From the NCBI GenBank assembly GCA_934045905.1, contig OW203767.1:19099073-19163072 (forward strand): 64,000 nt of DNA, in the 5' to 3' direction. The position numbers and the translations under genes are program-made. The notes below the pieces were generated by a model that did not search any database, was not told the DNA's origin, and saw only the letters and a program-made list of their open reading frames with translations. The stretch comes from Leuctra nigra. Its lineage: Eukaryota; Arthropoda; Insecta; Plecoptera; Leuctridae. The first letter of the stretch is position 1. The number at the start of each line of letters is the position of its first letter. Of the stretch, positions 46,701 through 58,800 are shown piece after piece.

Positions 46701-48900
46701 AAAAAGTGTTCAAAATTGATTTTTCAAATATCTGTATTTCCTTCCTTCTACACTTTCAATGAAATATAAGTTTAGTGCAAACTAATCAGAAGTGTCTCTT
46801 GCAGTCCCCAAAAGCTCAGTTTTCAAAAATGTCCTCCGGCTTATTATAATACAGAATACGTACTATTCAAGTAATTAAAACTTAAATAATAGATCTCAAC
46901 GTGTTTATATATGACCATACAAAATATTCCAAATCTTCTGCAGACAAAAGAACTCCGTGGTAAGCGAGTGCAAAGTCCATTGTCTTTGGAGGACACCCCG
47001 CCATTACCCCTGGTATTATATCATGGGCGAGGGGGGTGTGGGCGAGGGGAGGGGGTGCACATTCAGCCGACCAGTAAGGGCTGTTTTGTTCTAGAGGACA
47101 ATCGCCACCCCCGCTGTCCCCCCCTTCACCATCCCCTGCGGGGTTGTGAAACGGACGTGCGACGGCCATTGAAATGGCTACCCGAGGTTGACCAATGAGA
47201 AAAGAGAGTTTTAGACAAAGGGGGTGAGGACATTAGGGGGGGGGGAGGGTAGACAGATGCAAGAGACATTAATTAGCACTCCCCCCCATTCCACATTTCG
47301 CCGTTTTAATTGCAATCAAAGAGGGTATAGCAGGACAAGGGTTTGAGAAATACCATCAAAGTAACTTTTTAAGTCTATGATAGGTTCGTAATACTTGGAA
47401 TGATATGAAATAAGGGTAAAATTTAAAAGGGGTAGTTAGAGAGATTAAGTATGATATTACAAAACCCTTCAGGAGTAAAATATTAATCATCTCCCATAGT
47501 TTCGTATCGCCCCCAGCAAAGTTGGTAGGATTAGATGTCTTAACAACGAATATCCGAGGCGACGTGGAAGAGATGGGGGTCAAATTCAGATAAAACTCAG
47601 CCTCCTTGGTGTTCATTATTCATGGCGAGATGAGGCGTTTGCAGGTTGCTAGGTGGCCGTGTGTTGGGCGCCAATAGCACGGACCGGATGGAGCAATAGC
47701 ACGGGTAGGAGGGAACAATAGCACGGTGCAGTGTCAAGTTTCAAAAACCATTTTTAAATACTTTGAATAATTCAGAAATTTATTCTGTGAGGTTTCTAAA
47801 TGAATTTAAATACAAATTTAAGTTATCAAATATTTCAAATAGATATCTGAATCTTTCAATAAAATGTTTTATTATAAAATTTCTGCGTTGATCTATTGTA
47901 CAATATGACCTGTATAGTAATTTTGTTCAGAAAACTATTGATTACATGACAACTGTGTCAACAATATAATTGTAAGTTTATATACAAACAAGAGGTACTT
48001 CTACCTACAGGTTGGAAAGTTTCAGAAGTTACAGAATCATATGTAGTTTATCATAAAGTTTATTTTAGTTCTCTTTCTATAACAGCAAACTTATGGACCG
48101 GGACTCTTGATATAAACGTCTAATCTGCAGATTACAACAATTCTATTACATTATAATTCCTGATTCGAAATTTTGTGTACTAACAGAATAACCTCATTTA
48201 GTAACTAATCAATAATTCATTGGACATTTACATTTAAATTCATATTTTGGCAAACAAATAAAGAAATAAATCTAACACAAATTAAATACACCTACCCAAC
48301 GAAACTTTCCTATAATTCAAATGTGTATTTATCTCTCCGCTTCTTATTACAATAACTTTTCACATAACAAAAACAACAACCGGAACACATTTCCTCTGTT
48401 TTTCCTCTTCCCGGAAATGGCCTGCCATAACCTCACTTTTAGTTCCATCCACGACCACCTCCACGTCTCATATTACAGAGCGCTAGTGAGCGATGTTATA
48501 CCTCCTGATTTATCACCATGGCAACCGAAAAGCTTCTCAGACAAAGTGCGATAAAATTACTACCCTTTCAACACCCCCATTCAGGAACTTGAACAACGAG
48601 CATAATACTTACATCGAGAACACTTTTATCGCATGTAGTGAAACCGCACACACATGTGATGGCACATACGGGTGAAATATTGCCTTTAACAATATAGCAG
48701 GGGCATATAAATTATTCCAGTTTGAGACAAATATACTTCGGTGTTGGTACTTTATGTAGGGCAAGAGAGATTTTCTTGTTGAATTATTGGTTGATGAGAG
48801 GGTGTCGTCTTGGAATGTATTATTGGGGATGTAAAAGGGATAATTACTGTTCGTCACATTGGGATTGGTTAATTAAGGTGATGATTTATTAAGTGCTTAC
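46701..48900. other. Intergenic or intronic; no gene recognised
   Basis: A GC-rich patch at 46980-47290 contains G-rich and C-rich runs and GACCAATGAGAA. A short block near 47640-47725 repeats the phrase AATAGCACGG three times (about 47672, 47695 and 47718). The overlapping ORFs at 46882-47198 are low-complexity. Confidence 0.35.
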
Positions 48901-48932
48901 CATAATCTGCTAATGAAGAGATGATGTTCATT
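48901..48932 (-). other. Candidate 32-nt microexon, minus strand
   Basis: It lies between TTTATAATTTCAG and the near-consensus donor ATG|GTAAGC. It is open in two frames. Phase 0 would give NEHHLFISRL and leave TG, which would create a stop if joined directly to the exon at 26212. So it either needs an intermediate exon, is used in another phase, or is not coding. The splice signals alone are good. Confidence 0.25.
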
Positions 48933-50942
48933 CTGAAATTATAAAGAATACACAATGGTTAGTAAAAACATGACTCTATTACAAGAAAATAATTAAAATA
49001 ATTAAAAGTAATGCGTTTTGAAAATGTTCTAACAAAAATGAAGAACGTTACACTATTTTGCTATTTTACTATAGCAAAAAGGTGAAGATTCTTATTGTTA
49101 ACATTGTAACAAAACGGGTGATTGTGAAAGAAATTTTTAAGTTGCACATAGGTAAACGATAATTACTTACGAAAATGTGTAATAATTATTTTATTTCAGT
49201 TTCATTAATTTTCATTCAAGTTGAATTATAAGGGATGGGTTTTAAATGCCCTTAAATCAGTTGTTAAGTTTGACATTTATAGTGATCATTCAGGAATATC
49301 TTTGACTGTTATATTGCCATGTAAAATCGGCCGTTATAAAACTATTATAGGACAAATATTTTTGTAAACTCTTGTTATATTATTGTAAATTTTAATACAT
49401 GTCAGATGTTAGTAAATGTTTACTTTCAATGTACTTCAAAACTACTGACTGCTAGATGGAGCCGTGTTTCACTTATTGAGAGTATGAAGGTATTAAATAC
49501 ATTCCAAATATTTATGCAAAAGGACGATATTATCTTTGTTTGAGCATAACTATCCCACATGCTTAATAAAAAAATTGTGTTTATGTACACAAAATTACCA
49601 AACGAAAGGTTATGAAGATGTTTATTATTTGACATGTGTGAATGACTCCACATTTGAATTAAAACTGAAATGATGCACCAAAGAGTTTTTCAAGGCTTTT
49701 GATATTGTTCTGATTGTATATTTCAAATGATGGTGAATTGATGATGTGAAAATAAATTGACTAACGGTGCAGATTCTTTCCTACGCAGACTCAATTTATA
49801 ACCTTTCCACGGAGTGCTTTATTGGAATTAAGTAGGTATATTACCCATCTGTGTATCTAATGAGAAGGATTATCATCTCCCTTATTGTTTTCCTCTCAGC
49901 TTCTCAATCAACCTGAGCCGTCGAATCATCTTATTGGCAATTAGCAGCCAACAAATATCGAACGAAGTCAGACTTATCTTCTGAATAGTCTAAATATGTT
50001 GCGTGGGATGAAACGACGGAAAGATGAAGAGAAAAGGGGTGAGTCTGAATAGAAGGATAATATCAAGCGTTTTGTTAGAAAATGGCGGTGAATTACTAAT
50101 ATGAATAGGATTTGTTACCTCTGCGGTAGTATTAGTAAGATGAACACATAATACTCGTACATTTTATCATCATGGGTTGAATTCCGAGTTGAATGAATAT
50201 GTTGCTACATCTTTCATTTGCATTGGTAGATATACAATTATATTCTTGATGTTTACCAACCAATTAGGGTGAATTATTTTAAAACTTTTACTCATTTCTG
50301 GTCATAATATAAGTAATTTATGATAAATGATGTACCTAACACCACAGGTGTATTTACTTTGAGCTTTATCGTGGGTCACCGAGACTCCGAGGTAGAATAT
50401 AAAAAAATTAAAAGTCATAATAACTATATAATTAGTCATAAAGTAATATTATTTTTGATTGCGCAGCACACGAAACACCACTAGGGGAAAAAGTTATTAA
50501 CAATGGAGCCAAATATTTATTTGAATATAGAAATTGCACCTTACTTTTTATTTATAAATAAAATGAAAAATATCAAAATATTGCAATGCAAACATTGAAA
50601 TACCAAACTTAACACAGTCCAACACTCTCTAATGCACAACAATAATTCTTTTGTTTCTCCTTGCTAAATTATTACTCCACGAACAATAAAGTGCACAAGT
50701 AATTGTGTGGCATAGCAATTATGTTCAGAAGAAAGAAAAATAAGACAAACAATCGAGAATAATAAAGAAATAAGTAGAGTATGCAGGAAAACCAACATGG
50801 CTGACAAAGGACACTATGTGTAACCTCAGAGAGAGTACGGAAGTGCTGCTATCTTTTATCCAATAAAGTCAAAAAGAGAAAAGAAGAGGACCCATTATTC
50901 TAAATCTGACATATTTTATTTTGCTAAGCATTATGTTAGTAT
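48933..50942. other. Intergenic or intronic; no gene recognised
   Basis: AT-rich DNA; I see no supported exon, repeat boundary or regulatory cluster. Confidence 0.35.
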
Positions 50943-51829
50943 ACTAGGAAAACGCTCTGAGTAACGCGTTGATGAGCGAGCACGGATACGCGCAACACCT
51001 CTAACCGACATTTTGTCTACCCATCGAAAATGTCCTTTAAAAGCCAATAATTCTTGAATTTCGTCATAGACTTGTATGAAAATCTCCAACAATTCCTAAA
51101 ATATTGGTCCCAATAACCATGCAAAGTTTTAAGTTGATCGATTGAACCTTTATGATTGAACGATTCCTTGTTAATTTACAAAAATCACAGGATCTCGTTC
51201 AAAAAATATTTAAACGGTCAAAACAGTTTCATAATACGTTTGAAAGTTTCTGCTCTAACAACCTTGAAGTGAAGATCCGAAGATGCCGTGAAATGTGAAA
51301 TTCGAGAAATATGACAGCCAACACGCAAAATATCCGTAAACTGTCGAACGTAACGTAACTGTTGAATTTAAACACAGTTTAGTCTGAAAATGGTCAAAAA
51401 TACAGATAATGTTGCAAATTTTTAAGTTGATCGGTCAAACGGTTCTGGTTTAAATTTCAAAAAGCACATGAAATATTTTTTTAAATTTTAACCAATGGGA
51501 CGATTTGGCTGAAAATTTGTAAAATAAGAGACAATGTTGGTCTTAATGACCATGCAAAATATAAGGTTGATCACATTTGTCGAAGACCATTTTAATTTTT
51601 CAGCCTATCAGGAGATGTTTATTTAAATTTTAACCAATCAATGAATTTCAAAAAATATTGGGGTCAGCAAACAGAGAAGGTTGTCTCTACATGTGTGCAA
51701 AATTTCAGGTCGATCGGTAAAACTGTGCGATTTTTATTGCTCCATTTAGCAGACAAAAAAAAAAAAAAAAAAAAACAGAGGTCCGTGTCACAAGAGTCAA
51801 AAGGAGACGCTCGCTTCGCTCGCTCAACC
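50943..51829 (+). repeat. Family R copy, near full length (reference copy)
   Basis: It runs from CTAGGAAAACGCTCTGAGTA to the terminal GCTCGCTTCGCTCGCTCA, 887 bp. The interior is built from recurring phrases of roughly 135-150 bp spacing, each with a CATGCAAA..TTTTAAGTTGATC-type block (51121, 51415, 51550, 51700) and often an ACCAATGGGA or ACAGGATCTC block. A poly-A run precedes the terminal block. It has no ORF of its own beyond low-complexity frames. Confidence 0.8.
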
Positions 51830-51989
51830 ATGACAAATCTATCAAAGAATCTATTTGCCTTGATGAATCTTAAAATATATACTTCATAGTATAATGAAAA
51901 CGCTCTCTTACATCTCTGAGTCTGAATATTTTCATCGCGCACTTCAGTGACTTTCATTAATTTCCCCGATAGTCTCGGAGACTGCGGGT

Positions 51990-52080
51990 TCACACCCCGA
52001 CATTGTTTCTCGCATTATGACGTCATATCTCGTGACAATGACGTCACGCATGAATGACGTCATCGTCTTTGTTGTCGAGC
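51990..52080. promoter_or_regulatory. Three TGACGTCA motifs in about 55 bp
   Basis: TGACGTCA occurs at about 52018, 52049 and 52063, in the phrases TTATGACGTCATATC, AATGACGTCACGC and AATGACGTCATCG. This is the CREB/ATF consensus. The middle of the segment (GTGACAATGACGTCACGCAT) is close to a dyad. No gene start was identified beside it. Confidence 0.4.
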
Positions 52081-52242
52081 ATTCAGCCATGTGTAAGCCG
52101 TGACAAAGTGAACTCGTGATTCAGATTAAATGCCATTGTTGTGAGCTGATTGTTAATTAATTAGGAAGTAGAGAACAGGTTCGGAGCTGAGTGGGATGAT
52201 TCTAGTTTACTTGGTGGAAAATAAAGGTGTTATAAAAAATAT

Positions 52243-53385
52243 ACTAGGAAAACGCTCTGTGTAACGCGTTGATAAGCGAGCCTTCCCATTGCATTCGAAT
52301 TCGAAAGTTTCTGCTCTACAAATCTTGGAAAGAGCCGAAACAAAATGCAGCAACAAAGGAGCAGTTATAAAAGCTTGACATTTCTATAACGAAATTTGAC
52401 AAATATAACCAAGAACGCATAAAATGTAAAACACACAGACAAAACACAGACTTTTAACGACAGATGATACTCTGAAAATTTACAAAAACCAAATAACACG
52501 GATCGGAACGGAACAAACCGTCTGCACAACTGCCCTCGTGTGTTGAATTTGCCGTCTGGCGGCTCGCTTAATTGTTGTTGCCTTATCGGCTATATCAATT
52601 GCCAGGTAGTTTGTCCAGGAAAGTTTTCCAGGTGGGCGATCCCCAGTGGATCGCGTACAAATCTTACATATCACTGAACACTTTAACTTACACCAGAATG
52701 CTTTCGCTTTCTGGTAACTGAAGGTCGCATGGTCAGTGTCGCGGATGGTCTTTGGACTCTGTCTTGGCTGGTGGATGAGAGTGTTGCTAATACTCGGATC
52801 TTCGGATTCTGTGCATTTTCCAGAGACGCGTAGAACTGCTGGGCAAGTCGTGCAAAATGGTCTGATATTGGTTCCATGTGTGCCAGGTCGTGAAGGTCTG
52901 CGATTCGGGTGAAGATTGTTTCGTCCAGCACAATTCGAATTATTTTATTTTGATGAACTTGTATGTCGTGTATGCTGTGTTGTGAGGCGCATCCAGCCCA
53001 GATGGGGGCTGCGTATGAGAGGGTAGGTAGCAAAATCGTTTTATAAAGTTGCAGCTTTGTTTCTTGCTTGAGGTTTCTTGACTTGAATAGTGGATATAAT
53101 GAGGCTAGTTTCCCGTTCGCTCTGGATAGGACCTCGTTAATGTGATTTGTCCATCTTAAGCCGCGATCAAGATGAAGTCCTAGGTATTTGCTGCACAACT
53201 GCATTTCAACACAAGATCATGTTCAACAACTTATCAATGGACCACTTGGTTTACAAAACATACTCAGTATGTGTGCAAAGTTGCAGGCCGATTTGTTGAA
53301 CCAACGGTTTGTCCTGGACACTTCTGGCAAAAACGAGCCTTGAAAATGCATGGACGGCCACTGCTTCTCTCGCTTTCTCAATTGT
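52243..53385 (+). repeat. Family R copy interrupted by a LINE
   Basis: The head CTCTGTGTAACGCGTTGAT (52255) and following phrases run to about 52500. Family phrases resume at about 53205 with ACAAGATCATGTTCAACAA and GTGTGCAAAGTTGCAGGCCG, and end near TCTCTCGCTTTCTCAATTG. The roughly 700 bp in between is the jockey-like LINE fragment on the opposite strand, so the LINE inserted after the family R copy. Confidence 0.75.
52500..53204 (-). mobile_element. Jockey-like LINE, 5'-truncated, C-terminal reverse transcriptase part
   Basis: On the minus strand, 53204-52683 encodes 173 residues that match the C-terminal part of jockey-clade non-LTR reverse transcriptases. Landmarks in order are KYLGLHLDRGLRWTNHINEV, KLASLYPLFKSR, LYKTILLPTLSYAAPIWAGC, QVHQNKIIRIVLD and FARLAQQFYASL. 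The catalytic FADD region lies upstream in the family and is absent. The frame is intact up to a stop at 52683, and a 3' untranslated tail runs to about 52500. The 5' truncation is typical of target-primed reverse transcription. It is nested inside a family R copy. The uninterrupted frame suggests fairly recent insertion. Confidence 0.9.
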
Positions 53386-53918
53386 TTTGTTATTTATTAT
53401 CAACACAATTTTCTCATATTTACACTGATTTATAATGAATAAAACACTAACAACACTTTTATTATGTTTCAAATTCATAAACACATGTATTTTAGTGAAA
53501 ATTCGCGTCAAATATCTTTTATAACACTTTCTGACAGTTCTTTGTTTGTTTACACCGGCCATCTTGGATATCGGCCTGGTGGATGTCAGTCCGCGGAACC
53601 AAGCTGAACATGCTGTCAGCGACCAGTCATGTAGGAGGCAGTGAAATCGGACCGCCGAGCGTCAATGAGTGGATGAGACGGTCGGCATACCCGCGAACAC
53701 CCGGACGAAGACGTCTTATGAAGAATTTATCATTGACGATCGGCAGATCGGAAATACTACTCTTTCCGAATACATCAGTTTTCGAGCGGCAATTTTGAAA
53801 TGTGGACCGATCTTCAAAAGCTGACGTTTTCCAACTTGTTAAATCCATTACAAATCAATATAACTTGATTTATTGAAAACGACAGTGTGTAAAATCCTGT
53901 TACCACAGTAAGCTTACT

Positions 53919-54957
53919 ACTAGGAAAAAGCTCTGTGTAACGCGTTGATGAGCGCGCACGGATACGTGCAACACCTCGAACCAAAATTCTGTCTATTGAA
54001 AATATCATTAAAATAATAAGCCAATAATAATTCTTGAATTTCGTCACAGACTTGTATAAAAATCTCTAAATATTCCTAAAATATGAGTCCCAATAACCAT
54101 GCAAAGTTTTAAGTTTATCGATTGAACCTTTATGATTGTACTGTTCCTTGTTAATATTAAAAAAACACAGGATCTCGTTCAAAAAATATACCTGGGACCA
54201 CTCATATGACATAAGTGTGTGTATAGTCAAGGAAACTAGATGGTGCATACTCTATCTCTCTCTGCTCCATATAAAAACATGTTTATGTTATGGGTCAGAG
54301 AGAGGCAGAGTATGAACCATCTAAATTCCCTGACTGTACACAATATCAGATTAATCTGTTGAACGGTCATTAGATATGCGTTTGAAAGTTTCTGCTCTAA
54401 CTACCTTGGAACTGAAGATTCGAAGTTGCCGTGATCAAACATATTCGAGAAATTTGACAGCCATCACGCAAAATGTAAAATGTCAATAACGTTTAGATTT
54501 AAAAATAGATTAAGTAGTCTAAAAATTTTCAAAAATACAGATAATGTTAGTACCAATGACCATGCAAAGTTTTAAGTTGATCGGTCAAACGGTTCTATAG
54601 TTTAAACTTCAAAAACACATGAAATATGGGTTTAAATTTTAACCAATGGGAGGATTTTGCTGAAACTGTGTAAGATTGGGGACAATGTTGGTCGTAATAA
54701 CTTGTACAAATTTCAAATTGATCGGACCAACGAATCTTTTTTAAATTTGAACCAATCACAGGATCCCATTCAAAAACGATCCCAGAGACCGCATAGATTA
54801 CGTTATATGTGCAAAATTTCAGATCGATTGGTTGTGTGATTTGAGTGACCTGGTCAGTGCAGGCAAAAAAAAAATTCAAAAGAAAACAAACCAACAAACA
54901 AAAAACACAGAGAAAGTGCCATAAGAGTACCGTGGTGACGCTCGCTACGCTCGCTTA
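53919..54957 (+). repeat. Family R copy, near full length, carrying a nested MITE
   Basis: It starts at CTAGGAAAAAGCTCTGTGTA and ends GACGCTCGCTACGCTCGCTT (54957). It shares phrases with the 50.9 kb copy through TTGATCGGTCAAACGGTTCT. It is interrupted at 54222-54338 by a small inverted-repeat element, after which family R text resumes with TTAATCTGTTGAACGGTC. Confidence 0.8.
54222..54338. mobile_element. 117-bp MITE nested in a family R copy
   Basis: The left end TATAGTCAAGGAAACTAGAT and right end, read in reverse, TACAGTCAGGGAATTTAGAT are inverted copies. They are extended by GGTGCATACTCT / GGTTCATACTCT and CTCTCTCTG. TA at both borders suggests Tc1/mariner-type insertion. The element interrupts a phrase that is continuous in other family R copies. 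Confidence 0.75.
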
Positions 54958-55199
54958 ATAATATTAAGTCCTATGCTGTTTTGGCAAGGAGCATTGTTAA
55001 CAGCGGCCATCTTTCTATTATTAGAAACGATTTCGAAGCCTTATAAATATTTTCCGATTATGCGTATTAGAATTAAATGATAACTATTATAAAATAATTA
55101 TCACAATTGGTATTATTAATAAATTAGAAATCATATTTGTTAAAATACATGTTAATAATAACAAAGATTATAATTAACGATTAATTATGAAGGTGAAAC

Positions 55200-55245
55200 A
55201 TCAGGAAAACGCTCAGTGTAACGCGTTGATAAGTGCTCGCTTATT
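55200..55245 (+). repeat. Family R 5' end only
   Basis: The phrase AGGAAAACGCTCAGTGTAAC then GCGTTGATAAGTG matches the head of the family, but the sequence after about 55245 is unrelated AT-rich DNA. This shows a sharp left boundary and a deleted body. Confidence 0.65.
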
Positions 55246-55659
55246 ACATTCCCTATACAGAAATGTTTATGTTACAATTAAAAGCATAGCACGATTGATT
55301 TGATCTCTTTATACATGATAAACTAAAGCAGAAACACCTTTCATTTATGATATTTCAATTTATTAAAAAAAAAGATTTTATGTCCATTTGTATGACTATT
55401 TCAATATTATTGTTACAAGTAGGTTTTTTGAAAGTTTCTATACATCTATTTAAACTAAAATCTGTAAAAGCTTCCACAATTATTTAATAAAACTCGTCCG
55501 ACGTATATCGGCCATTATCAGGCTTTTATCCATAAAATATTAATATTATATTTTATTATAAGAAAAGCTCATGATATTGCATGTATTCAGATATCCTTTT
55601 ATCCTCAATACTAAATGATTATTAATTTCAATGTTTCATCTCTAGTATAGCCTTGCGAA

Positions 55660-55860
55660 GTCCCAAGCTCCCACCCCTCTCAACGCAACTTTGTTCCATG
55701 TGAGCCACCGAGACGGCACCAACCCCCTAGCAACTCGCTCGGCGGCCGCCAGGTGGCAGTGGCTCTCACGCTCTCTAGCGGCGCGCTGCTAGTTCACAAC
55801 TCAGCCGCTAGAGGGAGCTGGCGCAGGAATAGGGGTGCACGGGAGGGTGGTTAGGGTTGA
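55660..55860. promoter_or_regulatory. GC-rich island with three CTCF-like motifs (candidate insulator)
   Basis: Within 80 bp there are GCCGCCAGGTGGCAGTGG (55745-55762, plus), AGCAGCGCGCCGCTAGAGAG (55790-55771, minus, weaker) and CAGCCGCTAGAGGGAGCTGG (55802-55821, plus). The first and third fit the conserved CTCF core CCNNNAGRKGGCRS well. The island stands out from AT-rich surroundings and has no supported ORF. CTCF is known in most insects; binding here is inferred from sequence only. Confidence 0.5.
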
Positions 55861-58800
55861 GAAATGGACGCGGATGATGTTTGAATAACGGGGTGCTTTC
55901 AAAGGTGACTTTCAACTATTCAGTTGCAATTTTGTCCCCACGTAACATGTAATTGTGATTTTCAAAAATAAACATATTAATTAAATCGTAATGAAATACA
56001 TTTTTATTCATTAATATACCTACCACTGAATGTTAATTTGGTAACAAATATATTTTTTCTCTACTAAAATGGTAATACCTATAATATTACATATTTTGGA
56101 ACGTTTTGAAAATAATAAATAGAGTGCAAATCATGTCAAAAGAGAGAGAGAATGATAATGCGTATTCCATTTTGTTTCCTTTTCCTTTTTCAGAAGAAAA
56201 TCAGTATAAGTATATTTTCTTTTATAACTTATGGACTGATCTATTCATCTACATTTTAAGCCATACTATATTATGAAAATGAAATATATTAAAGCTTTTT
56301 AGAAGTTTAGAGGACGACACTGTTAATAAATAATATTAAAAAACAAATGCACCCTCTAAGTCGAAGAGCTGATTATTAATTAACGACAACGTTCGTAATT
56401 TACGTTTTATTCCTGTATAAATCACATGCTTTTACATTTTACTTGAGTATTCAGTAATGTTATCTGCAAGTTTGTGACACCCGTATTCATTAATAGGAAC
56501 AATATTTAATTAGTTGTATTTCATAAACGTAAATATAGGTATGATTTCAAACAACTGTCAGACAAATGTGGAAGTAGCTTCAAAACTCAGCATGTGGTAT
56601 TGTGAATAATGATCATATTGAGTGAAATACAATTAGAAAACAATGAACAGTCCAACACTTTTATATTTAAACAAATGGGAAACGGAAGGGTGGACATATC
56701 AATAGGTATAGAGGGCGAAACAATAAGTGATTAATTTCCATTTCTCAGTGCTTAATCTATTTTGTCTGAACCCGGTTTTTTTACCGACTCCTTCCACAAC
56801 TTTCCTTATTCTAATTTGATATCAAAATGACAGACAACCCTAAGTTTTAAAGGAAATCTATGAAAATGGGAACTTATTTTATCGGTTTCCGCTAAAAGTT
56901 AACCAAACGTTTTAAAAGTTATAGCTTTAAGTTCAAAAGTTAAAGAATAAATGTTAGTCAAAAGTTTACCGAATTGATTTTGGAACACAGACCAATTGTG
57001 TTTTATATGAAATTGTCAATAAAAAAAACCTTGCTATTTTATTGCGATTAAAATGCTACGCAAACTTAAAAACATACAAATAATCAGATGTGAATGCCCA
57101 TCATTGAGACTGCACTTTTAAACTTTCCATTTCGCTGTTTATTTAAGTTTGTCTGAAAATCGTCACTGTTTTGGTTTGTTATTTGAGATGGTTAGTAGCA
57201 CAACATTTTCCAGCGTTCGACCACCACGTCAATTCTTAAGTAGTTTCAAAATAAATGGTAGGACGAAAATTTTTCACAGAAAATGTTATAGGAAAAGCGG
57301 AGGTGGCATTTGCAAAGTGTCACAAGCAGAAATCTCCCGCTCGGTTTTCTAACTATTGCAGAAGAGAGAGGAAAAACCTCTCGACTGTTACTTCGCCCAG
57401 GAAACGGAAACTGCATTTGAAAGCTCTACTCAATCAAATCGAGAAGTTTGACTCTGAGATTCATTTTTTATACGTCGAACTTTCTTTGCAAAGTGCATCT
57501 TTTGTCACTGATTCTTCTTTTAACTGGGTTTTGGTTTTTCTTTACGAATTATTAGAAATATGTCCAAGTATTCGCTGTCACCTGGTCAATGATAATTTTA
57601 TAATTGTGTCTTCCATGCAAAGCAAGAGTTAGAGTGAAAGAGAGTGAAAGAGTGAAAAGAGTGAAATTGAAAGAGTGAAAGAATGAAAGAGTTATATAAC
57701 AATGAATTTATACCTATTGCTTCTTTTCGCAGAGCTACAGTTTATGCGATATAAAGTTAAAAAGCTCGCAAAGTTTCTCGTAAACCTTTTGCCCCTTGTT
57801 TAAGAATAAGTTAATAAAAATGTCTAGTTAGTATTAAAAATGTAGGTGCATGATCAAATCCTGGCTGAAAAGGTCTTGAAAAGGTTCATTGAGCTTTTAA
57901 ATAGAAGGCATTCCTGTTCCATCCAACAAATTGATAAATAAGTATGTAATGAAATCGTCTTCACTTATAAAACCAGCAAAATATCTTCTCCATTGTCTCA
58001 CTAGATATATTAACCTCACTTCTGAGACTCTAAACATTTTTCAACGCCGTTTCCTTTGATATTCTCATTTTATCAAGTGTCAACTTTTGTGAATGAGGTG
58101 TTGTCACTTGTGTTGGTCTATCTGACAGGACCACGGGGCTCTTTGGTGAGTGTGCAAGGGGGTGTTGGGAGAGGGGGAGGGGGTGCAATCAACAGCGATG
58201 ATTTATAGTAGCTTTCTAATCTTTCGCTCTTCCTTCTCAGATAAATTGAATGGCAGTTTCACATGAGACAGAAGAACCAAGATGATATGCTGTGGAGAGA
58301 GATGGGCTGATGTGTGTTTAGTTGAGATATGCATATCATTTACAGGGGATGAAAAGGGGGCTTGATAAGATGTTTTCGGGGGTAGAGGGAGGGGGAAGGT
58401 CAGTGCTTCGTCATCACTATGCTAATAAACTGAATTTTGGGGGAGGAGAAAATGGCCAATATTAGGAGAAAATGTCAGAGAAGCCGCAAGATTAAAATTC
58501 ATGATTTACGAAACGACTAAGGAGAAATTAATTGGGTATTTTGAAGTGCTAAATGACGTATTGTCTAGTCGTTATAATGGATTTAGTTTGTGTATCAAAG
58601 AGCGGAAATTTTCAGTAAACTTTTAGCTGAAGTAGGTACATGTTTTTTTTAAGGGACTGAGATTTAAACGAATGTTTATGTTTCTATTTCTTTTGGTGAT
58701 AGCTTAGAGGGTTGATTTTGAGTTTATTTCTATTTCTTTATGTCTCTAATAAATAAAAAAATATTTAAGGGGTCAATTTGTATAAACTAGATTACACTAT

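Noticed and set aside
51960..52005. tRNA-like GGGTTCACACCCC
   Set aside because: Only a B-box resemblance; no A box or cloverleaf.
57255..57632. 125-codon ORF on the plus strand
   Set aside because: No domain, no splice context and AT-rich composition like the surrounding DNA; an ORF this length is expected by chance in 64 kb.
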